A stretch of DNA of 64,000 nucleotides from Copromyces sp. CBS 386.78 (GCA_030685235.1 MU839110.1:186001-250000), one strand, 5' to 3'; positions 47,729-59,321 are shown, counted from the stretch's first letter. The notes: generated from the letters alone by a model not told the origin. Translations and numbers: made by a program.

Positions 47729-50167
47729 TTACCCAACAGAGCTGGCCAACCTCGGATTTGGCAAGTAAAAGGCTGCCACGGCGATAATGAGGTAGGCAGA
47801 TGCCAAAAGTGCTCCCTCGAGGTAGTTGCTCCTCCCATCCTTGACGAGAAAGTTCACAATGAAGGTGCTAACAAACATGCAAACAGTCTCGAAGAGGGTA
47901 AAGTAGAGGGACATGTCTCGATCCAGAATCCATCCCAAGATAACAACCACGGGCGTCACAAACAGCGCAATTTGAATACTGCTGCCCAGTGCCACGCCTA
48001 GTGCCAAGTCCATCTTGTTCTTGAGTGCCACACTCACAGATGTGATATGTTCAGCTGCGTTGCCTACAATGGGGATAAGTACCAGACCGATGAAGGCTTC
48101 AGAGATGCCTGTGGTTGCGTTTGCATCCCGGGCGACGATTGCGTCGATGGAGTCCACCATGAACTCGGCAAAGAGGGCGACCAAGCCGGTTGAGCACAGA
48201 AGAAGAATGATGGCAGCTTTCTGCGACATGGCTTCCACCTCCGGCTCCTTCTGGGCCACCGGGGCCTCTGGCTTTTCCTCGCTGTTTCTGGGCGACCCCG
48301 GTATGCTGTCAACCACAATGGGGACTACTGCCGGTAGCCCCGGCATGGTGCCGCGCCGGGTTCCAGCCGGCATAGACTGGGCACGCCGCAGTGACTGTCC
48401 TTGTGCACCGTCACTGGGTTGCCGTGCTTCGATGTTGGGGTTCTCCAACATGGAGGCAACAGCAGTTGAGATCGGCCGGAGCGATCTGAGCAGGAACGGC
48501 GCAGTGCGAGGGGCCGTGTCCCGCTGTGCCTCCAAGTGACCGGCCAGGCTAAAACCAACATGCTGTTCGTTGGTCCCAGAATGCTGGTCTCGACCTTGCA
48601 ACGGATCAACGTCTTCTGTTTCACCCTGCTGGCCCGGACCTCTTGCGTCATTGACAGCGAACGTGTCAGTATCAGGGTGGTTAGCAGGCGTCAGTTCCTG
48701 CGTCTGGTGTAGCGTGCCATCTGTGACAGCTGCCGTCCTTTCAGCGGTGCTGTGCTCCGTTGTGGTCACACCCCTGCTGTTCTCCTGCCTCCAAGCTGTA
48801 CCACCATCATCGTTGGACACTGCCTGCGGCGCTTGTCGTGAGTCCTCATCACGAGTCCTAGGTGGAGATGAAGACGAGTTACGCCTAGAGTTGAAGTAAT
48901 GAGCTGCAGGGCCAGGTGCCGCTTCCCGCTCGATTACGTGCCTTGGCGTTGGCGCGTACAGATAGGAGTGCGATTGTAGTTGGAAGAGGAGGTAGAGGAA
49001 GTAAACCAGGAGCAGGATAAGACTCGTTCCTCGGCTGAGGGGTAGGACCTTGCTATCCGCCTCCTTCTCGTTTTTGAACGTGGCGTGGAACGCGGTTGGA
49101 AGCATCAAGCTCAGCACACTCAGTGTGAGCAAACAAGCGCTCATCTGAGTTACCGTGCTGTTGTAAATCTGCTCGCGGTAGCGTAGACCGCCCCAGATGA
49201 AGCACATCCCCAGGATCAACAGGAGGTTAACCAGCATTGATCCAACGAGAGAGGCCTGGACGATCCGGATTTCGTTCTTTACGAGCGCAATTCTGTTGGT
49301 TCACGCACTATTCGTCAGCTTTGAGTCTTTGTTGATGGGCACAGAAGATGTCGTGGAAGATTCTGTGGCGGATCAGGATTCACTCACATGAAGATGATTA
49401 GCTCGACAGCGTTTCCAAAGGTGACGTTCATCAGGGCAGCGACCGTGTCACCGCAACGGCCCGCTATGCTTTCCGTCGCGTGGCTGAGGAGCCCGGCCAC
49501 AGGTATAATCGCAATAGCGTTCATGGCGAAGACCACGCCAGCTGGCATGGACGCGAAGTCTGCAAAAACAAGCAAGTCAGCAACCTGGGAGTCTCACGCG
49601 AGCAGCACATGACGGCCATGAAGTGCTACAAGTGTAGCTCATCCTGAAGGGTTAGGTGAGGTGTGTCGGCGGAACCTAGCCCCAGATGAGCCACTGGTGC
49701 CTGGCCTTCATCCTTGAGTCTGGCCTAGACCACCCAGTGTCTTACAACGAGGAGAATTCGAAGGGGATCTGATAGACTTACGGACGGCGAATGCCACTGG
49801 TACAAAGACCAGGCCCACGTTCAAGATGCTGCAGAAAAGAATGCCTCTAGCGCAGGAGTAGAAGCGCGCAAGTACCGAGGGCTTCTTCACTTGTGTCTCT
49901 CCACCAGCAGGGAACACTGGTGGCTTTCCATCCACCTGACCAGATACCACTGAGCCATGGCGGCCAGTCTCGGCTTCCGTGATTGTGCCACGGCGGCTTT
50001 CACTCGCTCTCAAATTTGGGCGCACCAGAGGCGCTGGGCCATGAGCTTTTGCCCTTGCCCAGGTCCGGACTCTGTCTGTAATCCATGGTATGGTGTTAGT
50101 TAACGCCGCTTTTTGAAATTGATGCTAGTGAAGGGCGGATGTGAGGAGGTCAGGGCAACTTACGCAT
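47729..50167 (-). CDS. Ca2+/H+ exchanger, CaCA superfamily (Vcx1-like)
   Basis: Predicted exons 50164-50167, 49782-50075, 49388-49559 and 47729-49292 give 677 residues. Introns use GTAAGT/TTACAG, GTAAGT/TTGCAG and GTGAGT/AACAG, and the frame closes exactly. Two alpha-repeats define the family: GNAVELI at about 148-154 and GNAAEHI at about 567-573, the Ca2+-binding and exchange motifs. About eleven hydrophobic segments are split by a long hydrophilic loop (about 265-475) rich in Ser, Gln, Glu and Arg, common in fungal homologues. The likely role is proton-driven Ca2+ uptake into the vacuole. The first coding exon holds only ATG plus one base, so the N-terminus (MHRVRTWARAKAHGP) is the least certain part. 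Confidence 0.9.
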
Positions 50168-50915
50168 GACTGGATGGCTGTAGCACTCAACCGTCAATCA
50201 GGCTACCGGTCACTCTATGTTGAAAAGAGCAAAAAGAGAAGTGAGATGAACGAGTGTTCGGGTCAGAACTCACAATCTGACTACTGATTGAGTTGAATCA
50301 GAACGAGTAAAGTCAAGAGATGAAGTGTTCTTTTTTTATAAAATTTGTTTGCGCAAGAGAGACTTTGATGGCATGTTTTTCTGCAAATAGCGGCATCACA
50401 CGGCATGAGACTGCATCTAACTTGAAGCAGAACACGGCATCAAATGAAGTGTCACGCTTATGCAAGATCGACTGCATCTAGGGGACAGGATTTGCATCGA
50501 TAGCAAATCGGTGCCTTCAAGTCTCTTCTACAAGTTCTCTATCCTAATGGTGATTTGAGTCTGTGACAGAAAACCATAGAAAAGGGGGCAGAAATCAAGG
50601 AACAGTTACTGGCACGCTATGTTGTGAACTTGAGTACAGAGAGGCAAACAACAACAAACCAGTGAACATGTCGTGTACACAATACGTTATTCAGGAGTGT
50701 TATCAGGAATACGGACTCCGCGATCGTCTTCCGTCCCGTCTATGATACGCTTCATCGATGGCACAGACAACGAAAGTCAGGCTAAACCAATCAGCCATTC
50801 CCTTGCAAATCACTCATTTCGCTGTTTCGAAACAAATGCTTGGATCCTGTGCCTGACTCAAGTCATTTATCAGTTTCATCTGATCTACCTCCGGGACTAT
50901 CCCTGGTAGATGTCC

Positions 50916-51617
50916 TCTAGAGGTATGCAAGCTAATATCCATAGCGGGAAAATCCCCAGGGCAACAAGCCTTGAAGGGGGTTTCAATGCTTGTAGTTTGA
51001 CAAGCCTTGTTGATTTGACAAGCGTTGTCGCCTAGGGGAGGCCTCTGATTGGTCAGATTTTGATGCACTATAAACGGTCGCTAAAAAATAATTCTAAACC
51101 CTAAAGCAAGGTAACAATAATTCTTTCCCAGGTATCTGGCCTATATTAAAGGAAAGAACGAAGCCCTTCTTTAATCAATTGGGCCAGTAGCTCAATGGTT
51201 CTTGTCGTCGCTCTCTTTCTTGGGATCGCCAGTTCGATTCCAACTGGTGACAGATTTTTTTCCGTTGTCCGAAAAGTTTCGCGCGCGGAAGTGTGAATGC
51301 CCTCATCCGATTCCGGACTTTGAAGCCAAAGCCCGACTACCCAAAAGATCACTATAATAACTATTAGCCTAAGATCCTTATAAGAATCTCTAGAAGGTTC
51401 TTATAGGAGTCTTGAGCTTTTACTTTTTTTTACCCAAATCCGACCAATCAGAGGCCTCCTTCAGGTCACAACGCTTGGGATCGCAACAAGGCTTGTCAAT
51501 GTGCCAAGGCCAGGCCCGTTAACACGTCTAACAAACCTATCAACCCTTGGACCCCCCCCCCCCAAGCCTTGTCACCCTCCTTATATTCCCGCTAGGGATC
51601 TTAATATACAAGCTTTA
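50916..51617. mobile_element. Small inverted-repeat (MITE/foldback-like) element of about 0.7 kb
   Basis: The arms at about 50,916-51,062 and 51,432-51,617 are imperfect inverted copies. The best part pairs TTGACAAGCCTTGTTG, AAGCGTTGT and GGAGGCCTCTGATTGGTC on the left with their reverse complements on the right. Outer parts share ATCC.TAGCGGGAA. The motif ACAAGCCTTG recurs several times within each arm. A C12 run (51,552-51,563) lies in the right arm. The outer ends and a target-site duplication could not be fixed. No coding frame is present. The differences are not dominated by transitions in the inner arms, and the element is not RIP-saturated. Confidence 0.7.
51181..51253 (+). other. tRNA-like segment (Pol III A and B boxes) inside the inverted-repeat element
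   Basis: TAGCTCAATGG (51188-51198) resembles the internal A box and AGTTCGATTCC (51231-51241) the B box, with tRNA-like spacing. The segment cannot be folded into a proper cloverleaf: the D stem and the acceptor stem do not pair. It looks like a decayed tRNA or the head of a tRNA-derived SINE rather than a working tRNA gene. Confidence 0.5.
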
Positions 51618-51659
51618 GAGGCAGGGATGAGCTACATCCGCCACCCTCCTTCCTGTACC

Positions 51660-54260
51660 TTACTCGATCGACCTATCAAACTCGTCGATGACGCTGACGG
51701 GCTTCACGAACCTGCCCAGAGGCTCGTACTTCAGGTGGTCAAAGCCGAACGCCTTGGGACCACCAAGATCGATGCCTCTCTGTGACCCCGTCCACTTGTC
51801 TGAAGCGGCGATTCCGAGAACAATGACCAGCAAGCCGTAGCGATACTCGGGGGTGCCTACGGCTTCACCGCTTTGAGCGTCGATGACCGCGATCAGGTCC
51901 GGCACGATCGCCAGTACATCCTCCTGCTTCTCCAACTCCTTTTTGCCGTCGTCATCACCGCTGCCGTTAGAACCATCGTTTTCCGGTATACGGATAGCAG
52001 CGATGTTTTCGTTCTTGAACGGGATCTTGATTCTCTTGCCAGTGAACAAGTCCTGTTCATCCCCACTAACAGCTCCCTCCGTTCTCTTCCCACCACTTGT
52101 CATAGTAGTAGTAACAGTATCATCCGACGACACATCGGTGCCCTCAATTATACACTCTCCATAAACATGTCCCGTCCTCAACGTCCTTCTAACACCCACA
52201 ATCTTTCCCTTGAACAACACCTTCGCCCCCCTCTCCCTCTCTCCATGTCTCCCATGTCCACCACCACCCGATGAACACTCCTCCACAATCGTCTCCGCCA
52301 CCTCATCCAGCCGATTCATCGCCCTCGCCCTCGCCACCGCCCTCCCCAGCCTCCACGCCTGCGACACCGTGTTCTCCACCACCCACCTCTTCATCTCCGC
52401 GCCCGTAACAGGCGGATCGGCCGCTCCCACCTGACTACCCATGGAGCTCAGCGCCGCACGAATGATCCTTTCGACCGCCGCATCCGACGCCGCTCTGGGC
52501 ATCACCAGCACGTTCCCGTTCCCGTCGGCCACGGCGATGGGGCTCCAGATGGGCGACCGCTCGTTGAACACCACGGGTGTAGTCTGCCACTTGGTCGGGT
52601 ACGCGCGGCCCATCCAGTCGCCGTCCACGCAGGGGACGTTCATGTTGGTGCTGGCGCCGAGCGTCATGCCTTGGAGGCCGTTGCCGCCGCCGATTTCGAG
52701 GGCTATCATGTGAGTCGCTTTTGTCTTCTTCTCGCTGTTCATGTTGTTTTCGCCCTGGCTGGAATTTGAACATAATGGGCTGGAATGAGAGGCTAGCAGT
52801 GCCTTGTAGAGTTCCGTCTGCGCTTGCATCATCTCGTCTCCCTGCAGCTTCTCAATACTGACGGTTGGCGAGCCGGCGCCGCACCCGCACCCGACGGCGG
52901 CGGTGTCGGGCACGTCCGCGGGAGAGACGACTGTCACGGAGGCGCCGGACCGGAGAAGTTGGCGGAGCAGGATCATCGAGGCGTAGGGGGAGCCGCCGCC
53001 GCCGGTGCCGAGGATGTAGCAACCCGTGGAGATGAAGGCGAGGTCTGTTTCGGAGATGTGCCAGATGCGGTTGCGGACGGTGGGGGTATAAGTGAGGACG
53101 TCGACTGCTGCTTCTGGTGATGCTTTTGGCTTGTTGGGGTCTGTGACTGCTTGTCGCTCGGGTAAAGAGTCCTCGTCCACGGCGTCTTCGGAAACACCCT
53201 CCTCCTCCTCCTCCTCGGCGTTTGACAGATCTGATTGCGTGAAATCAAAGTCGCCGGCTGCGCGGACGATGAAACGAGTTTTGTTCTCGACGTACTAACA
53301 AGTGCCGTTTTTACGTACGTTAGTCGTTGTTCACTTCCACACTCAGGCCCGCCCGTATAGTAGGGACGGGTGAACTGGGCCTGGTGGTGCACGAGGAGTA
53401 GATTCCATTAAAATGCCAGACTGAACTTACCTGCAAAGGCAGCATCTCAATCTCCACGACCTCGACGGATTCCGGTGAAGCACCAGCCGCAATGGTCCTT
53501 TCGATGGCTTCCTTCTTGATCTCCTCCAAGAACTGCTTCTCCGTGTTCGTCTCCGTCGACTTGATCGTGTCCACAACGGCACTGACGCGGGCAATAGCAG
53601 CTCCTATCGCGTTTGCAACCTCGGACCATCGCGGCTTGAGGACCTTGCTTGCACCTTGAAGCTCATCGGGAGCAATGACTGCACCGCCGCCTACGAGAAT
53701 GACTGGCAAGTCGTCTGGTGATGTCTTCATGTTATCGATGATCTTCTCGATCTTACTCTTGACTATGGCCTTGAACTGTTCGGTTTCTTCTTTGGTTAGT
53801 GCGTCTTTGACGAGACTGGCGTCGCCGATGCTGGTGATATCGGGGTTGGCGAGCACGGTGCAGTCCGTTGTGGTAAGCGTGCTTCCGCCGAAGAGGAGGG
53901 CTTCCTTGTCGATCTTGTAGCCCACGCTGTCTGGTCCGACAGTGATGCCGCCATTTGAGTCTTTGCGGACGATGGAACCGCCGCCGAGACCGATGCTTCT
54001 AATGTCTGGGCATGAGAAGTTCTATACGCTCGGAAGAGTTCAGACGAAATTAATCAGCCACCCAGATACACACCAAAGAGTTGTAACATCAATGCACGGA
54101 GTTGTACATTCTGGGCAATAACATACCATTCTCACTCCAGCCAACTCGCTATAAGCAGCCTGCTGTCTTGGAAACCCATTAGGCAGAAGCAACCCAACAT
54201 CAGTGGTAGTCCCACCAATATCCACCACCATCATAGCCTCCTCCCCTTCCTTCTTTTTGT

Positions 54261-54292
<32 letters not shown>

Positions 54293-55170
54293 AGCACCAA
54301 AAACGCCGCTCCCCGCATACTATTCGTCGGCCCGCTCGAGAAAGTCTTGATCGGCAACTCCGCCGCCTTCTCGCCCTTCAAAATCGTCCCATCATTCTGC
54401 GTTATAAATACCGGACAACCCTTGAGCCCAAGCTTCCTAACCGCCTCTCTAAACTCCCTAATTGTCCGCCACGCAAACCGCAGTATACTCGCATTCAAAA
54501 CCGCCGCGTTCTCCCGTTCCAAAAACCCCAGGTTCGCCACCTCCTTCGAGCACACCACATCTACATGGTCACCCAACTCTCTTCGGATAATCTCCGCCGC
54601 CCTCTCCTCCTGTTTGTGAACGGCATCAATCGGACTAAACACCCCGTTAACCACCACCGCTTTGATCCCTTTCTTCTTGATTTTCTGGCAGTGGTGACGG
54701 ATTTCATCCTCGTCAATGTCGCTGATCAGAGAACCGTCTACTTCCAAGCCGCCCTTCACGCGCGCGTGGTAGCCTAGTATCAAAGAGCGCATATGCTCCG
54801 GCCAGTCAACGCAGGGGGGTACGTGCTTGGAGAAGGGTCCTGATAAACGGAGGACCGCGACGGGCGAGAGGCGGGTGGGATCCCGCTCGATGACGGCGTT
54901 GACGAAGTGCGTGGTGCCGATGGTGACGCTGGCGATGGAGTGCTGGGGATGGATGTTGGGGTGGGTGGCTGAAAGTTGGGTGAACATGGAGGTTATGGCG
55001 GTGATGATGCCGTCGCTGGGGTTCGGGGTGGTGGCGGTCTTGATGTGGGCTAGGATGCCCTTGGAAGGTGAGGAAGAAGCTAGGGAAGGGTCGAGGATGA
55101 CGCCGTCGGTGTTGGTGCCGCCGACGTCGACGCCAATGCGGAGGCGGCGGGCTGAGGGTTGGGATGTCAT
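51660..55170 (-). CDS. Hydantoinase/oxoprolinase A-type protein fused to a DUF917 domain
   Basis: Three exons (54127-55170, 53431-54021, 51660-53294) give 1,089 residues with no frame remainder. Splice signals are GTATGT/TATAG and GTAAGT/TTAG. The N-terminal half is an ASKHA-type hydantoinase/oxoprolinase. RIGVDVGGTNTDGVILD (about 11-27) is the N-terminal phosphate-binding motif, IGTTHFVNAVIER follows, then MVVDIGGTTTDVGLL (about 316-330) and SIGLGGGSIV. The C-terminal half (about 600-1,089) is DUF917-like (GCYILGTGGGGSPY, ALEIGGGNGLQ, PCVDGDWMGRAYP). The family cleaves cyclic amides such as hydantoins or 5-oxoproline using ATP, but the substrate is unknown here. A run of nine Gln is encoded by a CAG tract near residues 293-301, and an acidic Glu run lies near the domain junction. 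The two halves are often separate adjacent genes in bacteria. Confidence 0.92.
54268..54297. repeat. CTG/CAG triplet run inside the hydantoinase gene
   Basis: Eight or nine consecutive CTG triplets on the plus strand encode the poly-glutamine stretch on the minus strand. It lies between two conserved segments, probably in a surface loop. Confidence 0.85.
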
Positions 55171-56000
55171 GTTGCAGGTAATTGATGGAGTGTCTGTTTG
55201 ATAGGTGAGAGGGCTCGGTGAAGGTGAAGATTGAAGTTCGGTTCAGGTGTGGAGAAGTTGGGGTTTAGAAACTGGATGGAAGAATCCCGGGGAAAAGATC
55301 ATGAACCCCATCAAAGAAGGGCAGACATGATGGTTATGACGCATATCCGCCAGCCGGAGTGGTCTCCAAGGTGGGGGGAAATGGAGACGATCGTGAACGT
55401 CTTTAGCGATTTGACCCACTTAAAACACGCCGACAGGGGTGCTCTTTCGTGGAGATGCGCGATTATCTGATCATCAGATAAGAGGTGGTGGCCATTTATC
55501 CTCTCTCATTCTCTCGGAATTTCCGATTTCTGGAAACATGGAATTCCCAAAGCCCTTGGTCAACCAAGACGATTAGCCTTCCTCATAACCTCCAAATGTG
55601 CGATGATTGCATGCGCACCTTAAGGTCGACATAGAGGTAGTCTCCCTCAACTCGCACTTCGGTCTGCGGTCAGCAACTCACCATTCTCCCGTCTGCTGTG
55701 TAACACCATCAAGACGATATCGTCGTGAGACATCGGGTTTCTAGCCAGATGTTATTGGTCGCCTCGATTTGATGGAATGTGCGCACATCAGTCGTCAACT
55801 GGGTTTTGAGCCTGCCGACTCGTGTGACCGAAGATGAAGCTACCCCTCAGTTTGAGGTATATCACGTTATAAAGCTCTTCGGCCTTGTTGACATCTTCTT
55901 TCTCGACCATCTTGCTCGTTTTCATCTGTCAAGTGTAAAGTCACTGGCAACAATCAAAAGAAACCTGCCTTCAACCGCACCCAAATCAATCCTTGACACC
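55171..56000. other. Divergent intergenic region between the hydantoinase and SDR genes
   Basis: About 830 bp separates two start codons pointing away from each other, so it must hold both promoters. The SDR frame is open upstream to 55,779, but conservation starts at the ATG at 56,001. No other feature is seen. Confidence 0.6.
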
Positions 56001-57089
56001 ATGGCCAACACCCCCCTCAAAATCACCACCCAAGACCCCTTCATCCCCCTCAACTCCCTCATCCTCGTCACCGGCATCAACGGCCTAATCGCCAGTCACG
56101 TAGCCGACCAGCTCCTCGCAGCGGGCTACCGCGTCCGCGGCACCGTCCGCAACAAGTACCGCTGCGCCTGGGTCGAGCCCTTCTTCACCTCGCGCTACGG
56201 CGCCGCCAACCGTCTCGAACTCGTTCAAGTCCCCGACATCACCGCCCCCGGCATCTGGAACGCCCACGTCGCCGGCGTCTCGGCCGTAATCACCGTAGCG
56301 GGAGTCGCCTGGCTCGACGACCGCGACGTGCCCAAAGCCGTCAACCAAGAACTCAAGTGTCTGTACGGCTTACTCCACGCCGCCAAGACGGCGGGCTCGG
56401 ACACCGTCAAGGCCTTCATCTACACCAGTTCTTCGTGGGCGGCGTACACGCCCAAGGTCGGGGTCCCTGCCGGGACGCTGACGGAGAAGTCATGGAATCA
56501 GGGAGCGGTGGCGTTGGCTGAGGATCCGAGCATCCCTGATGCGGAAAAGGGGCTTGCGCCGTTCATGGCTATCAAGGTTAAAGTCGAAGAGGCGCTGTGG
56601 GACTGGGTTGCGAAGGAGAAGCCGACGTTCACGTTCAACGCCATGCTCATTTCCACCGTCATTGGGCCGATCCTTGATCCTGAGAATCAGTCGGCCAGCA
56701 CGGCTGGGTTGGTCAGGGCTTTGTACGATGGAAAGCCGAAGCAGGCGCTGGAAGTGATTGCTACTCTCGGACCGTCGTGGTTCATTGATGCTCGAGACGT
56801 TGGGCGGCTGTACTTGGGCGTCTTGGTGTCGGGATTGACTGGATCGAGGGTCTATGGCTTTGCGGAGCGGTTCAATTGGAAACAGCCGCTGGATCTCTTC
56901 AAGGACTTGTATCCTGAGAGGAAGGAATGGGTGGAATTGCCGGGGTCATATCAATGTGATGAATCGGACATCCTGGCCGACATTCCTCTCTCGTTGTTGC
57001 GTGCTGTCGGACAGGAGGGATGGACGAGCTTGAAGGAGAGCATCAAAGATGCGGCCGAGAGTTTTGTTTCGACAGGACCGTCCGGCTGA
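56001..57089 (+). CDS. Extended SDR, NAD(P)H-dependent aldehyde/ketone reductase-like
   Basis: A single exon of 362 residues. The start at 56,001 (ACACCATGGCC context, just before PLKITTQDPFIPLNSLILVTG) is preferred over an in-frame ATG 74 codons upstream, whose extension shows no conservation. Residues 23-31 (VTGINGLIA) are the GxxGxxA dinucleotide-binding motif, and Arg 46/50 in YRVRGTVR suggest NADPH. The catalytic serine region is IYTSSSWAAY (140-149). The YxxxK motif reads FMAIK (188-192), so Phe replaces the usual catalytic Tyr while Lys 192 is kept. The downstream part (ALWDWVAKEKPTFTFN) matches the aldehyde reductase/dihydroflavonol reductase-like group. Substrate unknown. It may be a weak or altered enzyme. 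Confidence 0.88.
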   Translation: MANTPLKITTQDPFIPLNSLILVTGINGLIASHVADQLLAAGYRVRGTVRNKYRCAWVEPFFTSRYGAANRLELVQVPDITAPGIWNAHVAGVSAVITVAGVAWLDDRDVPKAVNQELKCLYGLLHAAKTAGSDTVKAFIYTSSSWAAYTPKVGVPAGTLTEKSWNQGAVALAEDPSIPDAEKGLAPFMAIKVKVEEALWDWVAKEKPTFTFNAMLISTVIGPILDPENQSASTAGLVRALYDGKPKQALEVIATLGPSWFIDARDVGRLYLGVLVSGLTGSRVYGFAERFNWKQPLDLFKDLYPERKEWVELPGSYQCDESDILADIPLSLLRAVGQEGWTSLKESIKDAAESFVSTGPSG

Positions 57090-57491
57090 ACGAAGACTTG
57101 AGAGCGTGAGGGGACCGGGGTAGTGCATGGTCTTTAGAATGGATACTGATGTCATCCGATGCTTCGGTCCCGAACCTGGGGGTCGTTACCTATCTACCGG
57201 TAGGTCTGAACAGTTACCGCTTTTGGACAGTGCACCGCCTGACACTAGCCACTGCACGGACGCAATAATCCAGGGCAGCTCATTTTACGCATCCAGTGTG
57301 GTCTGTCTCCTTTTTCTCCCAGTCGGTTTCGGTTTCTTTTCTTTTCCCACGGTACCTGCAGTAGCGTACGAGGTTGATAGAAACAAGCCCCAGACCGACT
57401 ACCGTAACGGTTTCACTCAGGGAATTCGGTTTAACTCAACAGGTATAGCACCGGGCATAACTGGATTTTGACCAATGTGCTGGAAATACTG
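57090..57491. other. Convergent 3' region between SDR and methyltransferase genes
   Basis: About 400 bp between the stop codons of two genes that face each other. It should hold both 3' UTRs. No further feature seen. Confidence 0.6.
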
Positions 57492-58645
57492 CTACGCTGC
57501 TGGAGATGTTGACATGTGGCCGCGATCTTGTAGAGTCTTTCGTAGCTTTCGAATGTGCTCTGGGGACGTCTTGCAGCAACCTCCCACAATGATGGACTTC
57601 CATTTTCCTCTTTGACGTGCAGCTTCAACAACATCGGCTAGGGTCGCTTCCCAAGGGGCCTGTTTGAAGGAATAAGTGTTAGTGCATCAACCGGGAAGAG
57701 CGAAGAGACAAATGCCCGTAAATCACAACGTACCTCTGGCTGTTTCTGTCCTGGAGGCAACTCCCAGGTCTTGTTAGCTGTGTTGTAGACCTCCCCGTTT
57801 GTCCCGTCTGGATAGAGGACCAAGCTTGGCCAGTCCATTGGTTCTCCGTTATCGATGCAAGTCTGGATCGCATCTTGGTACCGTTTGACCAACGAGTCGA
57901 GCTTCTCCACCTTTGTGCAGTTGATACCAATTCCCCAGGGAGTCTCTAAGCCTTCCTTGCGCGTGAGAACGGCCTTGACGACCTCCTCTACCGTGCTGCC
58001 GTCCGGAAGCTTTTCGTCATCGTTTGGGTAGAGAGAGGAAATCCATACGGGGCGTCCGCGGAGCGATGTTGGGATCTTGTCGGCCGAGAGCAGATTCCTG
58101 ATGGCATCAATCTCGCCGAGCCTGGGAACCGTTTCGAAGGCAATGTAGCTGACTTGGTTGGTATCGACATGTTTGAACAGATCCAGACGCTCCTTGTGCC
58201 ATTTTTCCAAGGCTCGCGCATCCTGGTGTTCAGGGTCGTACTTGCCGCTGTATTCCGTCGATGGAATCATGGTGGCGCCATAGGGACCTAGAGCCAAGGC
58301 GACTTTGCCCTCCCTCCCCGCTGCACTTGCGGCAAGAACAACTGCGCTGTCCAGGAAGTGAGGGATTCCTTCCTTCTCGATGCCGTCGGGGGCTCCACTT
58401 TTCGGAGCCTTGGTTGCAGCAAACCCGCTGATTGAGGTTTGGTAAGTGGCGGTGGAAATGATGTTCGCTCCTGCCTGCTTGAAGGCCTTGTGGCAGTCCA
58501 ACAACTTGTCCTCTTCATCGGAAACAAGGACATGTGACGACCAGAGCGGAGTTTCGAATGAGAACTTGATGTCGTGCAGGTCTTCCAGAGTGGTCCCCAG
58601 CCCCCCATCCAGGATCTGGACTGGAATCGGTGTACTTGTAGCCAT
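57492..58645 (-). CDS. Homocysteine S-methyltransferase
   Basis: Two exons (57734-58645, 57492-57659; GTACGT/AACAG) give 359 residues. The protein starts MATSTPIPVQILDGGLGTTL. An in-frame ATG 16 codons upstream (58,693) is possible, but the family usually begins just before the ILDGGLGT strand. The zinc ligands are visible: Cys 243 in GINC and the pair Cys 332-Cys 333 in VGGCCKTSPEHI. It should transfer a methyl group from S-methylmethionine or S-adenosylmethionine to homocysteine, making methionine, as yeast Mht1/Sam4 do in the cytosol. The intron-free reading stops shortly after exon 1 without the GGCC motif, so the second exon is needed for function. Confidence 0.93.
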
Positions 58646-59321
58646 TGCTGCAGTCGGTATTTTGACGTGATTGCGGGGCGTCCTGGTTTGCACTTGTGTT
58701 GAGGGAAGGAGTGAGTGAGTTGCGACTTGCTCAGTTGAATTTCATGAATCTCGAGGATGACGTTCAGGCCGTTACGCCCCACTCTAGAAATTGTTAAGGA
58801 TTGTGGCGCTGCGCTTTGTGTCACCTCTGGCTCAGTCTTGTCCAATTTCCAATCAACCGAGCAAACAATTTCCCAAAGGACCGCATTGAGATTCTGGACA
58901 GACCCAAAACGAACGCCAAACGCAAGATCCCGGAGTTGTGGGTTGTTTTCCTATCTTTCATACTGTCTGTCGTTTGTGGCAACCCTCATGACGAACTCTG
59001 CGTCTTCAGAGATGTCTGGCGCATGAACATCGATGTACTTCCTCACTGGCGGCAGGTGGACATCATTACCACGAGTTTTGCCCTGCAGTCTTATCCATGA
59101 GATGACAATTCACAACCAACCATTCGAACATGCTTGCTATAGCCACCATGAAGCACCACCAGATGTGCCTCTCTTGATGAAGCTGAGAAGCTCGGCCACA
59201 GAACCAGAGGATCTGTGTCTATAAATGTGAAGGATTTCTCCAAGGTATGGACTTCATTCATGGACCTGGCACGCTCGCACTAATCCTCACAATGGCAGAG
59301 TCAATTTCCTCCGGATCTTGA
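58646..59321. other. Region between the methyltransferase start and the first firm pseudokinase exon
   Basis: It holds the methyltransferase promoter and probably unresolved 5' exons of the plus-strand pseudokinase gene. A candidate segment ending in VSINVKDFSK followed by GTATGG lies at about 59,165-59,243, but its upstream boundary could not be set. Confidence 0.45.

Larger units (their letters stand above)
50168..51659. other. Intergenic region between exchanger and hydantoinase genes
   Basis: The left half (50,168-50,910) is the upstream region of the exchanger and holds only short frames. The right half (about 50,916-51,617) is a repeat-like element described separately. The hydantoinase gene ends just beyond it, at 51,660. 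Confidence 0.6.

Noticed and set aside
51181..51253. Functional tRNA gene
   Set aside because: The A- and B-box-like sequences are present, but the D stem and acceptor stem do not pair and no anticodon arm is convincing.
54203..54619. 138-codon plus-strand frame with a poly-Cys run
   Set aside because: It is the antisense reading of the CAG tract in the hydantoinase gene.
58646..58693. Upstream in-frame start of the homocysteine S-methyltransferase
   Set aside because: It would add 16 residues before the usual family start and shows no targeting signal I can support; it is kept only as an alternative.
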